A DNA stretch of 9,431 nt from Rhizobiaceae bacterium (lineage in GTDB: Bacteria > Pseudomonadota > Alphaproteobacteria > Rhizobiales > Rhizobiaceae), in the NCBI GenBank assembly GCA_016793565.1, contig JAEUMA010000380.1, positions 1 to 9,431 on the forward strand. The letters run 5' to 3'. Below, piece after piece: positions 6,761-9,431 of the stretch. The translations under genes were made by a program, and so were the position numbers. The notes below the pieces were generated by a model. The model saw only the letters and a list, made by a program, of their open reading frames with translations. It searched no databases and was not told the origin of the DNA. Numbering within the stretch: the stretch's first letter is position 1; each line of letters opens with the position of its first letter.

Positions 6761-7563
6761 ACAATCTTCACCGGCATCTCGCTCCCATTTCCGATGCTGC
6801 CTGGACACAGATCGAAGAGGAGGCAAGCCGTACGCTGAAGCGCTATCTGTCTGCGCGACGCGTCGTGGACGTGCCGCAGGCGAAAGGCGCGGCCTTCGCA
6901 GCCGTCGGCACCGGCCATCAACGTGGCATCGAGTCCCCGGCGGAAGGCGTCCAGGCGGCGCAGCGTGAGGTCAAGCCGCTGGTCGAGATCCGCGTCCCGT
7001 TCGAACTGTCCCGGCAGGAGATCGACGACGTCGAGCGAGGCTCGGCGGACTCGGACTGGCTGCCCCTGAAAGAAGCGGCACGCAAGATCGCGTTCGCCGA
7101 GGACCGGGCGGTCTTCGACGGCTATGCGGCTGCCGGCATCCAAGGTATCCGCCAAGGCAGCAGCAACACGTCCGTCCTGCTTCCGCCGAGCGTCAAGGGC
7201 TACTCGGACGCCGTCGCGCGGGCGGTCAGCCAGTTGCGCATGGCCGGTTGCAACGGGCCCTACGCGCTTGTGCTCGGCGGCGATGCCTATACCGCGGTCA
7301 GCGGCGGCAGCGATGACGGCTTTCCGGTGTTTCAACATATCGAGCGCATCGTCGACGGTGGCATCATCTGGGCCCCAGCGATCACGGGTGGGCTCGTGCT
7401 GACGACGCGTGGCGGCGATTTCGAGCTGGACATCGGCCAGGACATCTCGATCGGCTATGCCAGCCACACCGCCGCGACGGTCGAGCTTTATTTCCAGGAA
7501 ACGTTCACCTTCCGCCTGCTCACGACCGAGGCGTGCGTGGCACTGGTACCGCCGCAGAAGTAG
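6757..7563 (+). CDS. Family 1 encapsulin shell protein (linocin M18/CFP29 type)
   Basis: A complete 268-residue nanocompartment shell subunit with the HK97 phage-capsid fold. The N-terminal stretch MNNLHRHLAPISDAAW (1-16) and the following EEEASRTLKRYLSARR helix are diagnostic of the Brevibacterium linocin M18 and Mycobacterium CFP29 group. Family features continue with VKPLVEIRVPFELSR (72-86), WLPLKEAARKIAFAEDRAVFDG and a C-terminal LDIGQDISIGYASH followed by the FQETFTFRL strand. The length is close to the roughly 265 residues of shells that form 60-subunit T=1 particles about 24 nm across. It starts inside the peroxidase stop (ATGA), with GAGG at 6746-6749, so shell and cargo are made together. 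By family knowledge it encloses the DyP enzyme. There are no terminase, portal or tail genes, so it is not a prophage remnant. Confidence 0.96.
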   Translation: MNNLHRHLAPISDAAWTQIEEEASRTLKRYLSARRVVDVPQAKGAAFAAVGTGHQRGIESPAEGVQAAQREVKPLVEIRVPFELSRQEIDDVERGSADSDWLPLKEAARKIAFAEDRAVFDGYAAAGIQGIRQGSSNTSVLLPPSVKGYSDAVARAVSQLRMAGCNGPYALVLGGDAYTAVSGGSDDGFPVFQHIERIVDGGIIWAPAITGGLVLTTRGGDFELDIGQDISIGYASHTAATVELYFQETFTFRLLTTEACVALVPPQK

Positions 7564-7849
7564 CGGCGATCCGGCATCGAGGCGATCGGTCAAGGCCGAC
7601 GCGTTCCGTACCCGGCCGCCGGCCGAGGCGACATTCCGCACGCCTGGCGGAAGACCGGCGTCTGCAGGCAATTCACCGGCGATACGAGGCCCACCGCAGG
7701 CAAGCTTGCACGCCAAGGCCTTTGAACGGCCAATCCCAATGGCCCCATGAAATTCGCAACAAATGGACCTGTCTGCAGGACCTCTTTGCTGGAAACTTGG
7801 GTCGACGCTACGGATCGATCGGGGCATCAGTGTTGGGGAACGTCTGCAG
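7564..7849. promoter_or_regulatory. Intergenic region between encapsulin and the inositol-type genes
   Basis: No coding sequence is supported in these 286 bases. They should contain the end of the encapsulin transcript and the promoter of the dehydrogenase gene. Visible elements are GTCTGCAG three times (7660-7667, 7771-7778, 7842-7849), a 10-base palindrome GCAAGCTTGC (7700-7709), and GGCCA/TGGCC arms around a 7-base loop (7728-7744). TTGAAC at 7722-7727 could be a -35 but has no good -10. I saw no hairpin with a T-run that would make a clear terminator. The IolR motif GGAA-N6-TTCC known from rhizobia is not present. Confidence 0.45.
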
Positions 7850-8986
7850 ATGAAAGTGAATGTAGCGCTGGTGGGCGCCGGCTTTATCGGCCGGTCCCAT
7901 GCTCTGGCAATTCATGCCGTGAACCACGTCTTTCCCGACTGTCCGGTCAAGGCGCGAGCCTTCATCCTGGCTGAAAACACCGCCGAGAGAGCGCAGCAGG
8001 CTGCCCGAATGCTGAACTTCGAGCATGCGACGGGTGACTGGCAAGAAGCCGTGGACCGTGCCGACGCCGTCATCGTGGCCGTCCCTAGCAACCTGCACAG
8101 CCCGATCGTCCAGCGCGCCATCGCGCAAAAGAAGCCGGTTCTGTGCGAGAAGCCGGTCGGGCTTTCGGCGGACGAGGCCGGTAAGCTCGCCGAACTCGCG
8201 AGCGAGGCGGGTGTGGTCCATGCCGTGGGCTTCACCTATACGCGGCTGCCGCTGGTGCGCTATGCCCAAGGCCTGATCCAAAGCGGGAAGCTTGGCCGCG
8301 TCCTGCATGCAAGGGGGCGCCATTCGGAGGACTACCTGGCCGACCCGGCTGCCCCCCACAATTGGCGGCTGTCGGCGGCAACTGCCGGCCGCTACGGCGC
8401 TCTGGGCGATCTCGGCTATCACATCATCGCCATCCTGCGGGTTCTGTGCGGTCCCATCGCGGAACTGACGGGCAACGTCTCCACGTTGCATGCGCAGAGG
8501 CCCTCCGACGGCAGATTGAAAGCGGTGGAAAACGAGGACTACGCCTGCGCCCTGATCCGCTTTGAAAGCGGCGCGGTGGGTTCGATCGAAACCAGCCGGG
8601 TCGCGCTCGGCCGCAAGATGGACGTTTCGTTCGAGATCGTCTGCGAAGGCGGGACGCTGGTGTTCGACGGCGAGCGGATGAACGAGCTGAGGCTGTACGA
8701 AGCGGGTCAGCCGGTCGACGGCCAGGGCTTCCGCACCATTCTGGCCAATGCGAGCCATCCCGACTATGCCGGATTCTTGCCTGCTCCGGGGCATCAGCTT
8801 GGCTTCAATGACCTGAAAACCATCGAACTGCGCGCATTCCTGGAAGGGATCGCGGCGGGACAGCCGGTCGCCCCGCATCTCGGCGACGCGGCGCGCATCA
8901 GCCGCATCTGCGACGCCATCCTCGATTCCAGTGCAACGGGCCGGCGCGTTTCCAGCCCGGAGAGCTACGAAAGGGCTGCGACGTGA
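7850..8986 (+). CDS. Gfo/Idh/MocA family NAD(P)-dependent dehydrogenase (inositol/sugar type)
   Basis: A 378-residue cytoplasmic oxidoreductase. The N-terminal Rossmann domain opens with VALVGAGFIGR (GxGxxG at 9-14) and ends with CEKP, whose Lys101 is the catalytic lysine of the family. The C-terminal domain carries the D-x-x-x-H pair, Asp187 and His191, in GDLGYHIIAI. It resembles inositol dehydrogenases, MocA of rhizopine catabolism and the longer levoglucosan-dehydrogenase branch, with EDYLADPAAPHNWRL typical of the longer members. The ATG at 7850 is chosen because the fold begins at once and GGGGAA lies at 7835-7840; a 407-residue version from 7763 would add 29 residues unlike the family. 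Its stop overlaps the GTG of iolE by four bases, so the likely product is an inosose-type ketone passed to the dehydratase. The exact substrate cannot be read from sequence. Confidence 0.92.
   Translation: MKVNVALVGAGFIGRSHALAIHAVNHVFPDCPVKARAFILAENTAERAQQAARMLNFEHATGDWQEAVDRADAVIVAVPSNLHSPIVQRAIAQKKPVLCEKPVGLSADEAGKLAELASEAGVVHAVGFTYTRLPLVRYAQGLIQSGKLGRVLHARGRHSEDYLADPAAPHNWRLSAATAGRYGALGDLGYHIIAILRVLCGPIAELTGNVSTLHAQRPSDGRLKAVENEDYACALIRFESGAVGSIETSRVALGRKMDVSFEIVCEGGTLVFDGERMNELRLYEAGQPVDGQGFRTILANASHPDYAGFLPAPGHQLGFNDLKTIELRAFLEGIAAGQPVAPHLGDAARISRICDAILDSSATGRRVSSPESYERAAT
8970..8975 (+). promoter_or_regulatory. Ribosome binding site that sets the GTG start of iolE
   Basis: AAAGGG seven bases before the GTG at 8983-8985. 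It supports a GTG start rather than any later ATG. Confidence 0.6.
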
Positions 8987-9431
8987 GCGTCAGTATCGGC
9001 ATCAATCCCATTACATGGACGAACGACGACGTTCCAGAACTGGGCGGTGACACCCCGCTGGAAACCTGCCTCCTGGAGACGGCAAGGGCCGGCTACAGGG
9101 GAACGGAACTCGGCGGCAAGTTTCCCCGCGCGGCCGCGGAACTCGGCCCCATCCTGAAAACCTACCGGCTGGAACTCGTGTCGGGCTGGTATGACGGCCG
9201 TATTCTCGACCGAAGCGTGGACGAGGAATTCGCCGCGATCGAACCGCACCTGACGCTGCTGCGCGATCTGGGCGCCCGGCACGTGGTCTACGCCGATACG
9301 TCGCGCGGCCGTCACGGCGCTATATTCGCGCCAATTTCCCAGCGTCCCATTCTCGGGGAGCACGAATGGAGCGCCTACGGGCGCAAGGTCACGGAGCTGG
9401 CGGACCGCATGGCGGATTTCGGCGTGGCGAT
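8983..9431 (+). CDS. iolE: Inosose dehydratase (2-keto-myo-inositol dehydratase), partial, C-terminus beyond the right edge
   Basis: 149 codons plus two bases of an open frame starting at GTG, overlapping the dehydrogenase stop (GTGA). The protein belongs to the IolE/MocC family in the sugar phosphate isomerase/epimerase (TIM barrel) fold. Family signatures are IGINPITWTNDDVPELGG (5-22), GTELGGKFPR (40-49) and LVSGWYDG (65-72), with the region around RPILGEHEW before the break. IolE removes water from 2-keto-myo-inositol to give a diketone in inositol catabolism, the step after an inositol dehydrogenase, which fits the gene just upstream. A full protein would be about 300 residues, so roughly half is present. 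MocC of rhizopine catabolism is in the same family and is the main alternative. The remaining iol genes may lie to the right. Confidence 0.9.
   Translation, partial: MSVSIGINPITWTNDDVPELGGDTPLETCLLETARAGYRGTELGGKFPRAAAELGPILKTYRLELVSGWYDGRILDRSVDEEFAAIEPHLTLLRDLGARHVVYADTSRGRHGAIFAPISQRPILGEHEWSAYGRKVTELADRMADFGVA

Noticed and set aside
6757..7563. Prophage major capsid protein
   Set aside because: The HK97 fold is shared, but the sequence is that of family 1 encapsulins, the cargo gene with its targeting peptide is adjacent, and there are no other phage genes.
7633..7653. Possible IolR site built from TTCC and GGAA
   Set aside because: The half-sites are in the opposite order and 11 bases apart, unlike the GGAA-N6-TTCC motif known for rhizobial IolR.
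6712..7827. Minus-strand open frame of 371 codons
   Set aside because: It is the antisense shadow of the encapsulin gene, which is unmistakable.
7808..8878. Minus-strand open frame of 356 codons
   Set aside because: It is antisense to the Gfo/Idh/MocA dehydrogenase, with no family motif of its own.

Overview
This is a GC-rich chromosomal or plasmid segment that looks alphaproteobacterial, most likely of the order Hyphomicrobiales (rhizobia and relatives). I infer this from codon use, from ribose-type binding proteins and a MocE-like Rieske ferredoxin next to inositol-type genes, and from an AttH-type exporter cluster of the kind first described in Agrobacterium. I saw no tRNA, rRNA, insertion sequence or CRISPR array.

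Layout. The left end (1-1279) is a minus-strand pair: a Rieske [2Fe-2S] ferredoxin followed by a periplasmic sugar-type binding protein that runs off the left edge. A 234-bp divergent intergenic region (1280-1513) holds 10-bp-phased TTTTCG repeats and a perfect 6-bp inverted repeat just before the next start codon. On the plus strand come an ABC ATPase, an 800-codon FtsX-type permease and a secreted AttH/CrtC-like lipocalin-fold protein (1514-5602), with overlapping genes. Ninety bases later (5693-7563) a B-type DyP peroxidase carrying a C-terminal encapsulin-targeting peptide overlaps the gene for a family 1 encapsulin shell. After a 286-bp gap, a Gfo/Idh/MocA dehydrogenase overlaps the start of iolE (inosose dehydratase), which runs off the right edge from a GTG start.

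How the genes work together. The DyP-encapsulin pair encodes a complete protein nanocompartment: the shell is predicted to assemble around a haem peroxidase that docks through its GSLGIGSLK tail. The ATPase, permease and AttH-like protein form an envelope ABC module with a secreted partner. The dehydrogenase and inosose dehydratase fit oxidation then dehydration of an inositol. The ferredoxin and binding protein on the left resemble MocE and MocB of rhizopine (inosamine) catabolism, so an inositol- or rhizopine-type pathway may flank the exporter and the nanocompartment. That last link is inference.
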